A stretch of 15,162 nt of DNA from Chloroflexota bacterium (GCA_016210375.1 JACQUH010000077.1:1-15162), one strand, 5' to 3'. Counted from the stretch's first letter, positions 1 through 6,824 are shown. A program made the numbers and translations. The notes: generated by a model from the sequence alone, not told the origin.

Positions 1-629
1 GTCCACAGTGGGCGGACGGTGATGCCCGGCGTGTACATGGTAAAGATGAGGATGGAGATGCCCCGGTGCTTGGGGGCGTCCGGGTCCGTGCGGACCATCA
101 TGTAGATGTGCGTGGACACGTGGGCGGAGGAGGTGAAGATCTTCTGCCCATTGATGACGAAGAAGTCGCCATCTTCCACAGCGCGGCACTGGAGAGACGC
201 GAGGTCTGCGCCGCCGGAAGGCTCCGTGAAGCCCTGGGCAAAGCTGATCTCCCCCTTGATGAGCTTGGGGATGTACTCCCTCTTCATCTCCTCGGTGCCG
301 GCGGCCATGATGGCAGGAGCGCCACTGCCGCCCCCTCCTACGCCAATGCCCACCCGCGAGAACTCTTCCTCCACAATGTACTGCGTCAAGCGGTCCTTGC
401 CCGCCCCGCCGTACTCTTTGGGCCAGCTAATGCCCAGCCACCCTTTCTCGTCTATCTTCTTGAACAGAGCCGATACCTTGGGGCCCCGGCCCCGACGCCC
501 CCGCTCCCCAGGCCTGGGCGTATACCCCTCCTCCATCTCCTGGGCCACCTCTTCCGTCACGTTCTCGGCAATGAACTGCCTCACCTCTTCACGGAGAGCA
601 TCCTGCTCTTTGCTCCACCCGAAGTCCAT
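1..629 (-). CDS. Acyl-CoA dehydrogenase, N-terminal 209 residues (3' end outside window)
   Basis: This is a flavin-dependent acyl-CoA dehydrogenase that would oxidise an acyl-CoA thioester to its 2,3-enoyl form, passing electrons to an electron-transfer flavoprotein in the cytoplasm. Translated on the minus strand from ATG at 629-627, it opens with the helical N-terminal domain (MDFGWSKEQDALREEVRQF). It then has GWLGISWPKEYGG (residues 63-75), and the FAD/substrate motif FAQGFTEPSGGAD (130-142) followed by INGQKIFTSSAH. These are hallmarks of the family, which is usually 380-400 residues, so about half is present. A GAGGT Shine-Dalgarno sequence lies 5 bases before the ATG and supports this start. 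The catalytic Glu and C-terminal helices are beyond the left edge, so the acyl chain specificity cannot be judged. It is separated from the next gene by a long gap and probably has its own promoter. Confidence 0.93.
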   Translation of the reverse strand, partial: MDFGWSKEQDALREEVRQFIAENVTEEVAQEMEEGYTPRPGERGRRGRGPKVSALFKKIDEKGWLGISWPKEYGGAGKDRLTQYIVEEEFSRVGIGVGGGGSGAPAIMAAGTEEMKREYIPKLIKGEISFAQGFTEPSGGADLASLQCRAVEDGDFFVINGQKIFTSSAHVSTHIYMMVRTDPDAPKHRGISILIFTMYTPGITVRPLW

Positions 630-726
630 CGTACACCTCGCTTCTTGCTACTAGGAGCCACCCCATCCGCGGGCCCACAAGAGAGACCACGGGTGTGGCG
701 GACTCTGTGCCGTCTCAGTCGCCCCC

Positions 727-756
727 ATTCTGCAATCCAACCAGCCAACATGTCAA
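727..756 (-). promoter_or_regulatory. Candidate promoter for the acyl-CoA dehydrogenase
   Basis: On the minus strand a perfect TTGACA -35 box (756-751) is followed after 18 bases by CAGAAT (732-727), which matches four of six bases of the -10 consensus. The predicted start of transcription would lie about 90 bases before the ATG at 629. It is the best match I see in this gap, but it was found by eye. Confidence 0.4.
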
Positions 757-962
757 GGGGCAACCGAAGAGAATCAGAGTAGAGCCCATCAATAGGCACA
801 ACCCGACAATGTCAGCCCCTTCTCCTGGAGACCCGTGGGTAGAGCAGAGCAAGCGATTGAGTAGCTGTCCTGCTAACGACGCGGGCGTACCTGACGGACA
901 GCCTGACGGATAAAGCGGTGAAAGCGTGCCGTCTGCCCAGCACATGCCTCGGCGTGTGGCCA

Positions 963-1000
963 CCAAGCGAAGCGCCTGCTGGTGCAGGCGCTTCGCTTGG
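963..1000. repeat. Perfect 17-bp inverted repeat with 4-base loop
   Basis: The left arm CCAAGCGAAGCGCCTGC (963-979) is the exact reverse complement of the right arm (984-1000), separated by TGGT. Neither side is followed by a T-tract (GGAGTGG on the plus side, TGGCCAC on the minus side), so it is not a classic rho-independent terminator. It could be a REP-like element, the end of a small mobile element, a T-less terminator or an mRNA-stabilising stem. Confidence 0.85.
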
Positions 1001-1104
1001 GAGTGGACCGCGAAAAGAGAGAGCTATGCTACAGGGGCTCGCAGGAGGGTGTTGCTACCCCTACAGGTGCATGGGGATCTTGGTGTAACTCTCGCGCTTC
1101 AGGG

Positions 1105-1124
1105 GATGATGGTATGCTGGGTTT
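1105..1124 (+). repeat. Short dispersed motif, copy 1 (second copy at 1750-1769)
   Basis: The 20 bases here agree with those at 1750-1769 at 17 positions, sharing the core TGCTGGGT. Both lie in non-coding sequence flanking the small broken genes at 1182-1698. They may be fragments of an interspersed repeat. Two copies are too few to prove it. Confidence 0.3.
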
Positions 1125-1181
1125 CCACGACACATTGCGCGCTAAGTCGGCAGCACTCGGTAAGCAAGGGACTCGGGTGGC

Positions 1182-1367
1182 CTAAGAATGAAAGGACTCC
1201 TCAGGAATCCCGCTGCCCTCAATTATATCAATGAGCGTGCCCAGCGGTAGCTGCCTGCTCCTGCGGTAGGCGACAATCACCTGCCGCCCTGTGTCTGGCT
1301 GGCGCCACTTCTGACGGCTACCCCGTTGGGAAACCAGGCTGAAGCCGCGGCAGCGAAGGAGCCCATC
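1182..1367 (-). pseudogene. HicA/YcfA-like toxin remnant lacking its start and catalytic His
   Basis: A 61-codon minus-strand frame between TGA (1370-1368) and TAG (1184-1182) reads like the body of a HicA-type mRNA interferase. It contains GFSLVSQRGSRQKW, then PDTGRQVIVAY, then PLGTLIDIIEGSGIPEESF. This is the dsRBD-like HicA layout, in which 'GSH' carries the catalytic histidine and 'GTL..II...G' forms the C-terminal helix. Two things are wrong: the His of GSH is Arg, and there is no ATG, GTG or TTG in frame before the core, so the first beta/alpha segment is missing or shifted into another frame. An ATG at 1393 opens a different frame over the same DNA, consistent with a frameshift. No hicB antitoxin gene is adjacent. 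I read it as a decayed toxin gene. Homology is from motif memory. Confidence 0.6.
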
Positions 1368-1407
1368 TCAAAGTCAAGAAGCTCGGCGCTCATCACAGCT
1401 ACCACCT

Positions 1408-1698
1408 CTAGCTACCAGGGCGCGAGTGAGCCTGCTCGTTCAACTGCCTGATCTGGTCAGGGGTGAACCTGTTCAACCTGGCAAGGAGGGCCTCCCTGCG
1501 AATAACGGGAGGCACCATGAGACGAGCCAGCTCGTCATTGTCTGCCTCCACGATGATCCAGGCAGTATGCACTCCGGCCATGCACCCCCACTCCGCATGA
1601 GTGAGGTAGTGTGCTCCTGCACGCAGGAACTCGTTCAGCATCCGCAGTCAGCTCTTGGGGTCTGGGGCATGGGACCACTGAATAACGTACCTCGGCAT
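1408..1698 (-). CDS. Small conserved protein with in-frame TGA at codon 17 (candidate selenoprotein or pseudogene)
   Basis: From ATG at 1698-1696 (GGAGGGTGA ribosome site immediately upstream) the frame reads MPRYVIQWSHAPDPKS, then TGA (1650-1648). It continues unbroken as LRMLNEFLRAGAHYLTHAEW to TAG at 1410-1408, 96 residues in all. Later segments include GCMAGVHTAWIIVEAD, ARLMVPPVIR and LNRFTPDQIRQL. I recognise a family of roughly 90-residue bacterial proteins of unknown function starting M-P-[RK]-Y with a WGCM.G.H motif. From memory, members often have Cys at the position of the TGA, which would suit selenocysteine. A hairpin can form just downstream (1617-1647). Reinitiation at the ATG at 1641 would give only a 77-residue fragment missing the first strand. 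A plain nonsense mutation is a real alternative, since the neighbouring HicA gene is clearly decayed. Confidence 0.5.
1617..1647 (-). promoter_or_regulatory. Possible bacterial SECIS-like hairpin after the TGA at 1650-1648
   Basis: Starting at the base after the TGA, CTGC (1647-1644) pairs with GCAG (1620-1617). After a GG bulge, ATGC (1641-1638) pairs with GCGT (1624-1621), including one T-G wobble. After a small internal loop, GAA (1636-1634) pairs with TTC (1629-1627), closing a CGAG loop. That is 11 pairs in 31 bases, with the apex about 16 bases after the TGA, where bacterial SECIS loops sit. It is bulged, and such folds occur by chance. Confidence 0.35.
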
Positions 1699-1749
1699 GG
1701 CTCACCCTCCGCTCACTGGGAATGCACGCCCCACTATAGCGTTTTAGAG

Positions 1750-1769
1750 GATGGTGGTGTGCTGGGTAT
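1750..1769 (+). repeat. Short dispersed motif, copy 2 (first copy at 1105-1124)
   Basis: This matches the motif at 1105-1124 with three differences in 20 bases. The two copies bracket the HicA remnant and the TGA-interrupted gene in the same orientation, which would fit remnants of a repeat family, but the match is short. Confidence 0.3.
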
Positions 1770-1828
1770 TGCCAACGCCCTATCCCGCTGGCCAGAACCA
1801 TTCAGAAAACGGGGGTTATGGCGTGCCT

Positions 1829-1999
1829 CTACCTGACTTGCCCGGTCCCGTTGCACACGCCACATTTGACCTTCCCACTCCCGTTGCAGGCGCCGCAAGC
1901 TCTGGCGCCGCTGATGAAATCCACATAGACCTTGCCGCCGCCCTTGCATGGGGCACAGGTTGCCCCGCCGGTGCCTCTGCACGTTCCGCAAGTTGCCGT
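1829..1999 (-). CDS. 56-residue DnaJ-type zinc-finger protein with apparent ACG start
   Basis: The minus strand encodes four complete CxxCxGxG repeats: CGTCRGTG (residues 4-11), CAPCKGGG (15-22), CGACNGSG (35-42) and CGVCNGTG (46-53). This is the zinc-binding cysteine-rich domain of DnaJ, here without J-domain or substrate-binding domain. It should bind two zinc ions and could act as a small thiol or protein-binding module. There is no ATG, GTG or TTG before the first motif: the frame is closed upstream by the TAG of the MmgE gene (2014-2012). However, GAGGAGG (2011-2005) sits exactly five bases before ACG at 1999-1997, the position where ATG is expected. So the gene either starts at ACG, has lost its ATG by a T-to-C change, or contains a sequence error. 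The spacing to the upstream gene is 12 bases, so it is probably translationally coupled. Confidence 0.6.
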   Translation of the reverse strand, partial: TATCGTCRGTGGATCAPCKGGGKVYVDFISGARACGACNGSGKVKCGVCNGTGQVR

Positions 2000-2011
2000 G
2001 TAGCCCTCCTC

Positions 2012-3352
2012 CTAGCTTCGCTTCGCGAGCATATCAACCAGAGGGCCCACCGCAGGAAGCTCTTCCAGCTCCAGGAGCATTCGCGCCGTCTGCTTTGCCG
2101 CGGCCAGTCCCAGGACTGGTTCAGCGTTTGCCAGGTACTTGTCTTCAATTACTTTCAGTGGCACAGGACGGGAAGAGTTACCCGTAGGTACCTCTATCGC
2201 TCGCGCAAACTCCTGCCCTGCGGCCCGGACCACCAACGTTCCTCTTGGACCTGAATCAGGGTCAACAGTTACCGTGACCTTCCTAAGTGCATCCTGCAAC
2301 TGCCTGCGCTGAAACGCCTCATCTGAGAATGACCATTTGACCACCCGGCCGTCCAATAGAGCACATGCTATTGGAAACTGATAACTGAACTTGCCCGCCA
2401 CATCACCCGTTGGCCGAGCGGCGAAGTAAGGTTGCAGATGTGGCACCCTGATGTCTGCCGTGTCAATATCGGGGAATCCCACGCCAGTCTCACTCCGGAG
2501 CCTCAATGCGGCGTCAATCGCGCCCTGGGCTATGTACCCACACGGGTACTTTTTCAGGGACCACGTCTCAGCGATGTGCCCGCGCCCCAGTTCCTTGAGT
2601 GCCCCCTCAAAATCCGCGCCCTCCAGGTCGCCGCCGGCCACCACACTGTAGAGGAATCCCAGGGGCGCATCCAATGCGTTGATGTTCGCCGTGAATCCCT
2701 CGCTTGCAAGCTCAGCCGAGAGGACACCACTCTGAGAAGCCAGGCCCGCATGGAGCGGCTTGGTATGGGTTCCAAAATTGCCGGTGAGGCCACCCGCTTG
2801 CGAGGACGCGATTCCCCATGCGTATCGCATGCGTGTACTGTCCAGGCCCATTACCTTGGCTGCTGCTGTGGCAGAAGTGAGGGGGCCAAAAACGCCGGTG
2901 CTGTGCAAGCCATGAATCTCGTCATGGCGGTTGCGAAATATGACTCGGCTAAGAACGGTTCCTATTTCGTAGCCAGCCACATAGGCCTCTAGCAACTGCT
3001 TCCCGCTCCGGTTCAGATGTTCACCCTCCGCCAACATGGCAGGAACGAGGATGCAGCTTGGATGCCCAAACCCACCGCCGTCATCAAAGTCCAATGAGTG
3101 GCCCAAGGTGCCGTTGACTAGCGCTGCCAGCCAGGTTGTGGTCTTCTGGGGCTTGCCCAGTATGCTCGCCTCATCTGACGAGCACTTGGCCACACGCTTG
3201 CCAAGAATTCTCTCCGGACCCTCGCCTACTCCAGCTAGCGCTACTCCTATCTGGTCCAGGATCGCAATCTTGGCCGCAGTCGTTTCCTTCGTCGGAAGAC
3301 TTTCAAACTTCACGCCTACGACATACTCAGCCAGTACTTGTCCGAACTCCAT
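2012..3352 (-). CDS. MmgE/PrpD family protein (paralogue 1)
   Basis: This 446-residue protein belongs to the MmgE/PrpD superfamily, which includes 2-methylcitrate dehydratase, cis-aconitate decarboxylase and iminodisuccinate epimerase. These cytoplasmic lyases or isomerases act on small polycarboxylates. Visible motifs are LDFDD (87-91), GHPSC with His97, HGLHSTGVFG (147-156), THTKPLHAG with Lys198 and His201, and KKYPCG (267-272). The family normally has a His a few residues after the YP motif, but here it is Gln276. Length and C-terminus (EDKY..., ending LVDMLAKRS) are normal for the family. The ATG at 3352 has AGGAGG nine bases upstream. It lies 197 bases downstream of a second MmgE/PrpD gene in the same direction and just upstream of the zinc-finger ORF. 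The exact substrate cannot be assigned. Family membership is firm, the reaction is not. Confidence 0.9.
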   Translation of the reverse strand: MEFGQVLAEYVVGVKFESLPTKETTAAKIAILDQIGVALAGVGEGPERILGKRVAKCSSDEASILGKPQKTTTWLAALVNGTLGHSLDFDDGGGFGHPSCILVPAMLAEGEHLNRSGKQLLEAYVAGYEIGTVLSRVIFRNRHDEIHGLHSTGVFGPLTSATAAAKVMGLDSTRMRYAWGIASSQAGGLTGNFGTHTKPLHAGLASQSGVLSAELASEGFTANINALDAPLGFLYSVVAGGDLEGADFEGALKELGRGHIAETWSLKKYPCGYIAQGAIDAALRLRSETGVGFPDIDTADIRVPHLQPYFAARPTGDVAGKFSYQFPIACALLDGRVVKWSFSDEAFQRRQLQDALRKVTVTVDPDSGPRGTLVVRAAGQEFARAIEVPTGNSSRPVPLKVIEDKYLANAEPVLGLAAAKQTARMLLELEELPAVGPLVDMLAKRS

Positions 3353-3549
3353 CGCAGTGTTCCTCCTGAATAATCAAGGCCTTCCGTTTCCAATGGCGTG
3401 GGTCGCCTCGGCATGAATCCCGTCGCTGGACTCTCACGAGCCGCCGCACCATGGCTGCGAGCCAGATCTCGGTTCGCACCGCTACATCGCCTAGCAAGCG
3501 TTACCAATACCAGGTCCCTGATGGAACGAGTGGTCCTGAGAGGCGGAAC

Positions 3550-4929
3550 CTATTTGGGAGGTCCAGGTGTCAAGCTGGCCATCAATTCTCGCGTGTCTCC
3601 AAGGGAGTCCAAAGTCACCAGCAGTTTCTGTGAGCGTTTGGCCTGTTCCTCTGGCAGGGCCCGCCGCGCCAAGTCCAGATACTTGTCAATTATCTGGTCA
3701 CCATTGAGGCTCCTGCCATTCCCACTGACCTGAGTGGATACTTCATTGCCGTTCCGCAAAAGGACTGTTATGTTCCAAAAGCCACCCTCACCGCCGCTAA
3801 CTCTTGGCGGTCGGCCAATGTACTCATGCGCCTGCTGGATCTCTACTCGCTTCAGCAACGCCTTGACTTCCGGCCGATTCACTGCTTCATCTGTGAAGCT
3901 TTCAAAGCCTATCTTTCCATCTATGGCTGCCGCTGCCACGGTGTACCAGGTGCTGAACTTACCCTCAAACCCTGTAGTTGGCGATTTGATATATGTGCCC
4001 ATGGTCAAGGGGTTCGCTGGAGTTTCAATCCGTATTGCCTCAATATCCTGGTGCCTGAATCTATGAATTGCAGCAAGTTCCAACATGCCAGTGATTGGAC
4101 CGTGATTCAGGACTCCGCAGGGCCAAGCCTTCATACGGGCGCCCGTGGCCCGATCTACCCCTTCGCCCATTATTGCCCAGGGCTTCCCGATGTTTTGCCC
4201 CATGTGTCCAAGCTGTGCCTGCTGCTCCCCAAAAACTGCCACGTAGCCGAACCTGTGCTCCATGATACCTGGATTCGCAGTCATCCCCCGAAGCGCTAGC
4301 TTTGCGGCCGTGACGGCAGCCCGCGCGGCATTGCCGGTGTGTAGTCCTTTTGTCATAGAGCCAGCGTTGCCACGTAGCCCGGACGATTGGGAAGCGGCTA
4401 TGCCCAGAGCCATGCATGTCTGTGACACGTCTAGCCGCAGAAGCTTCGCCGCCGCCGCAGTTGCCCCCAGGGTGCCTACCACGCTGGGAGCGTGCCATCC
4501 CCTCCCGTACACATCTCCCCCAATGTTTTGCCCCACCTTGGCCAGTACCTCAAAGCCCACGAGATAAGCCGTAAGGATATCTTTGCCCGAGGCCTGCAAC
4601 TCCTCTCCCAGGGCCAGAACAGCCGCCATCACCAGTCCACCGCCCGGCCCATTGCTGTCGTAATCCTCCGCGTTTGCAAGGGTGCCGTTAGTCAGAGCTG
4701 CGTTGACCGAGGAAGTCCGTACTTGAGTGCCCAGGACCGTCGCCACGGGACTCCCGCCGTTTTCCCTGGCAAAGCCCACCATGATCCGGCCCACCGGTGT
4801 TGTGGACGAATACAATGCACAGCCCACAGCGTCCAGGATGCACAGCTTCGCCAGGTGAACTCCTGGACCAGGCAGGTCAGTAAACCGGGTCTCCACAACA
4901 AACTTCGCCAAATTCTCTGTGACGCCCAT
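3550..4929 (-). CDS. MmgE/PrpD family protein (paralogue 2)
   Basis: A 459-residue MmgE/PrpD protein, only distantly similar to its neighbour at 2012-3352. Recognisable parts are the N-terminal VETRFTDLP...LAKLCILDAVGCAL, NGTLANAEDYD (81-91), the GWHAPSVVGTLGA segment (His146), SMTKGLHTGNAAR with Lys194 and His197, and MKAWPCGVLNHGP with Lys267 and His276. The usual '[LD]DFDD...HP' motif is altered: the Asp-rich strand is AEDYD and the HP is replaced by a Gly-rich stretch (NGPGGG, 93-98), removing one active-site histidine. Complementary histidines are therefore missing in the two paralogues. GAAGAGG precedes the ATG at 4929. The gene begins 47 bases after the GWTDGLP gene and is very likely co-transcribed with it. 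Substrate is unknown, and it may be a dehydratase, decarboxylase, epimerase or a non-catalytic partner. Confidence 0.9.
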   Translation of the reverse strand: MGVTENLAKFVVETRFTDLPGPGVHLAKLCILDAVGCALYSSTTPVGRIMVGFARENGGSPVATVLGTQVRTSSVNAALTNGTLANAEDYDSNGPGGGLVMAAVLALGEELQASGKDILTAYLVGFEVLAKVGQNIGGDVYGRGWHAPSVVGTLGATAAAAKLLRLDVSQTCMALGIAASQSSGLRGNAGSMTKGLHTGNAARAAVTAAKLALRGMTANPGIMEHRFGYVAVFGEQQAQLGHMGQNIGKPWAIMGEGVDRATGARMKAWPCGVLNHGPITGMLELAAIHRFRHQDIEAIRIETPANPLTMGTYIKSPTTGFEGKFSTWYTVAAAAIDGKIGFESFTDEAVNRPEVKALLKRVEIQQAHEYIGRPPRVSGGEGGFWNITVLLRNGNEVSTQVSGNGRSLNGDQIIDKYLDLARRALPEEQAKRSQKLLVTLDSLGDTRELMASLTPGPPK

Positions 4930-4976
4930 ATTGCCTCTTCCATTTGCTCTGGCGTAGAAGGTTTAGCACGTTTCCT

Positions 4977-6026
4977 TTAGATCTCTTGGATGATTACGGC
5001 GTTGCTGACCGGGGTCGCGCTGTACCCAGGAGCGTACACCGAGTGCCCCCCCGGCCCGCCTCCTACCAGAATATGAATTTCCTCTGGGTCGTCAACGAGG
5101 TAAACGAAGCCGCCTCTCGCTCGCCCACTATCCGCAAAGCGCTTCTGGAGCACTGGATCGTAGTAGGCAAGGGGCATTCTTGACTCTTCAGCCAAGATTT
5201 GCTTGACGTCGCTCTTGGAAAGCCCTTCCTGGGCCAAGAAGCGGGCCTTTTCAATGCCGATTGCTATTACGGGCATCAAATTGCCACCGTAAAGGTTCAG
5301 GTTGCCAAGCGAGGCCATAGCAAGGCCCATTGGTTTGAGGTACCCCCTAGCAGAGGAATCAATCGTATTTCCATGAATGCCAATGTGAGAAGTAATCCGG
5401 AAAGCGGTGATGGTGCTGGTATCCTTGGGGTACCCGTGTTCCACGTGGAAGGGTTCCCAGGGGCTCTCCTCTTCGTATTCCCCTATCAACATGCCATTGC
5501 GGTGAGGCCAAGCGAAAGTAGCTCGGGTGTACAGCCCGGGTATCGCGCCTCCGATGTTGATGAGGATCAAGCGGACCGCCCTTCCGATGGTAGAGTTGGC
5601 CCGCCAGCCAGGCCCCATGGACCCCATGCCGCTATTGATGTCCAGCTTACCTCTTATAGGGCCATTAACCGCAAACCAGGGGGTCTGAGGATTAGTTCCT
5701 GTATTCAAGATGGAAAGCGGGAATTCAGGATGGGAGATGGCCTGCACGGCGGCGATAACAACAGGGAGGTATTCCGGCAGGCAGCCAGCCATGACGGAGT
5801 TAATTGCAATTTTCTCTACCGTAGCTTCCCCTCGCCGAGGTGGTATTACGGCGATGATTTCCTCGGGTTTCCGACTCACAGCGGTTAGCATACGCTCCAC
5901 GCGGCTGGCAGTAGGAGGGATCACTGGCAGACCATCGGTCCACCCCTTCGCGTATGCCATATCAAAGAAATCGTCGTAGCCATCCTGCCCGGATGCCACA
6001 GCCAACTCTAGACGCTTCGCTATCAT
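4977..6026 (-). CDS. Conserved GWTDGLP-family protein associated with UGSC selenoproteins
   Basis: This 349-residue cytoplasmic-looking protein has no signal peptide. It begins with DGYDDFFDMAYAKGWTDGLP followed by VIPPT, and continues with GEATVEKIAINSVMAGCLPEYLPVV, NGPIRGKLDINSG, GPGWRANSTIGRAVRLILIN and SPWEPFHVEHGY. It ends with a Gly-rich HILVGGGPGGHSVY segment. I recognise this as a conserved family of unknown biochemistry, found in Actinobacteria, Proteobacteria and Chloroflexota, commonly next to or fused with UGSC-motif proteins. The single Cys in MAGC is a candidate functional residue. I chose ATG 6026 because GAAGGAG lies seven to eight bases upstream. The longer frame from 6098 adds an Arg-rich tail unlike the family. 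It follows the selenoprotein gene by 123 bases in the same direction, which supports a shared role. No reaction can be assigned from sequence. Confidence 0.8.
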   Translation of the reverse strand: MIAKRLELAVASGQDGYDDFFDMAYAKGWTDGLPVIPPTASRVERMLTAVSRKPEEIIAVIPPRRGEATVEKIAINSVMAGCLPEYLPVVIAAVQAISHPEFPLSILNTGTNPQTPWFAVNGPIRGKLDINSGMGSMGPGWRANSTIGRAVRLILINIGGAIPGLYTRATFAWPHRNGMLIGEYEEESPWEPFHVEHGYPKDTSTITAFRITSHIGIHGNTIDSSARGYLKPMGLAMASLGNLNLYGGNLMPVIAIGIEKARFLAQEGLSKSDVKQILAEESRMPLAYYDPVLQKRFADSGRARGGFVYLVDDPEEIHILVGGGPGGHSVYAPGYSATPVSNAVIIQEI

Positions 6027-6149
6027 AGCTCTTCTCCTTCGCAAACCACTTTGCCTCGCCAAAACCACGGACACACGCCTTCTACAGGGTACCCCCATTA
6101 TCCCCTTGGGGCCCCTGAAGAAGGCGAGATGAACGTAGCGGCGCCGCGC

Positions 6150-6824
6150 CTAGATCGGCGTACTGCTCCGGGGCGGGAGGTTCCGCTCCCCCTCCTCGGT
6201 CCGCGTGCCGAAAAGGTCTTTGAGGCCACCGTACTTGGCGGTCAACGCCTGGATCACATCATCGGCCACGGGTTGGATGAGGGCCTGCATGGCCTCGGGG
6301 CTGTCTTCGCTGTCTCGTAGAGGGCCAGGCACAACTACGATGGGCAGTGAAGGAGACGAGAGCGCAATCGCTGTTCTCCTCGCTAGGCTGGCGAAGGCGT
6401 CTACTACAAAGACGACGGTGGGGGTCCCGGCTTTCTCAAGTTCTACTGCTGCGTGGATACACCACGGCGTGGTGGACCCTCAGACACCGACACCGACAAG
6501 CGCCCCTACTGCCATCTCCTTCACCTGAGCAAGCCTGCCCTCAAACGAGCTGGTGAAACCGGTAATTGGTTCGGCCATTTCCCTCTTGGGGGTAGGGGCA
6601 ACATTCACTGTGCCGACGACGCCAACCCGCTCTGCGAGGCTATCTGCTGCTGCCTCCAATAGCTTGCCGACAGTTCCACCGCCCTCTCCTCGCCTGGTCA
6701 CCAGAGCGACTTTGGCGCCATCCAGCTTAGACGGGCGTGGTGCAAGCTCTTCGGTGTCATACGAGACGTTGCCTACCGGATCCAGCACCTCAATGGTTGA
6801 CTTTGGATCGCTTCTGCTTGTCAC
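6150..6824 (-). CDS. UGSC-family selenoprotein (TGA at codon 115 read as selenocysteine)
   Basis: Read through an in-frame TGA (6482-6480), this gene gives 224 residues of one continuous family. The upstream half has STIEVLDPVGNVSYDTEE, LAPRPSKLDGAKVALVTRRG and KLLEAAADSLAERVG. The middle is ALVGVGV-U-GSTTPWC, and the downstream half continues IHAAVELEKAGTPTVVFVVD and LPIVVVPG. This matches the UGSC (seleno)protein layout, where U-G-S-C is a redox motif followed by a helix and the EKAG.PTV strand. Here the fourth residue is Thr, not Cys, and a Cys occurs at +7. It starts at GTG 6824, eight bases after GAGGAGG; a longer frame overlaps the permease and lacks family features. A stem-loop fits immediately after the TGA (6455-6479). 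The product is probably a cytoplasmic oxidoreductase or reductase component. Conventional annotation would split it in two at the TGA. Sec machinery genes are not in the window. Confidence 0.85.
6455..6479 (-). promoter_or_regulatory. Bacterial SECIS-like stem-loop directly after the UGSC TGA
   Basis: Beginning at the base after TGA, GGGT (6479-6476) pairs with ATCC (6458-6455), with one G-U wobble. After a C-U mismatch, CACCAC (6474-6469) pairs perfectly with GTGGTG (6465-6460), closing a GCC loop. Ten pairs in 25 bases within the coding sequence is what a bacterial selenocysteine insertion element needs to recruit SelB. The loop sits about 12-14 bases after the TGA, slightly closer than in the E. 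coli formate dehydrogenase element. Confidence 0.6.

Larger units (their letters stand above)
630..1181. other. Gene-poor spacer between acyl-CoA dehydrogenase and HicA remnant
   Basis: I find no convincing coding region on either strand here. The short open frames lack ribosome sites and recognisable motifs. The stretch holds the candidate promoter (727-756), a perfect inverted repeat (963-1000), and an imperfect stem between CTACAGGGG (1029-1037) and CCCCTACAG (1058-1066) with a 2x2 mismatch. It also holds one copy of a short motif (1105-1124) seen again at 1750-1769. The pattern suggests degraded repeat elements rather than genes. Confidence 0.5.

Noticed and set aside
66..782. Long plus-strand open frame opposite the acyl-CoA dehydrogenase
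   Set aside because: It is antisense to a clear dehydrogenase, has no recognisable motif and is the usual shadow frame of GC-rich coding DNA.
963..1000. Large palindrome as a classic rho-independent terminator
   Set aside because: Neither strand has a T-tract after the stem.
2012..2014. TAG between MmgE and the zinc-finger frame as a programmed readthrough or pyrrolysine codon
   Set aside because: The MmgE C-terminus looks complete at this stop, and a strong Shine-Dalgarno follows it, pointing to a separate downstream start. I see no evidence for pyrrolysine decoding.
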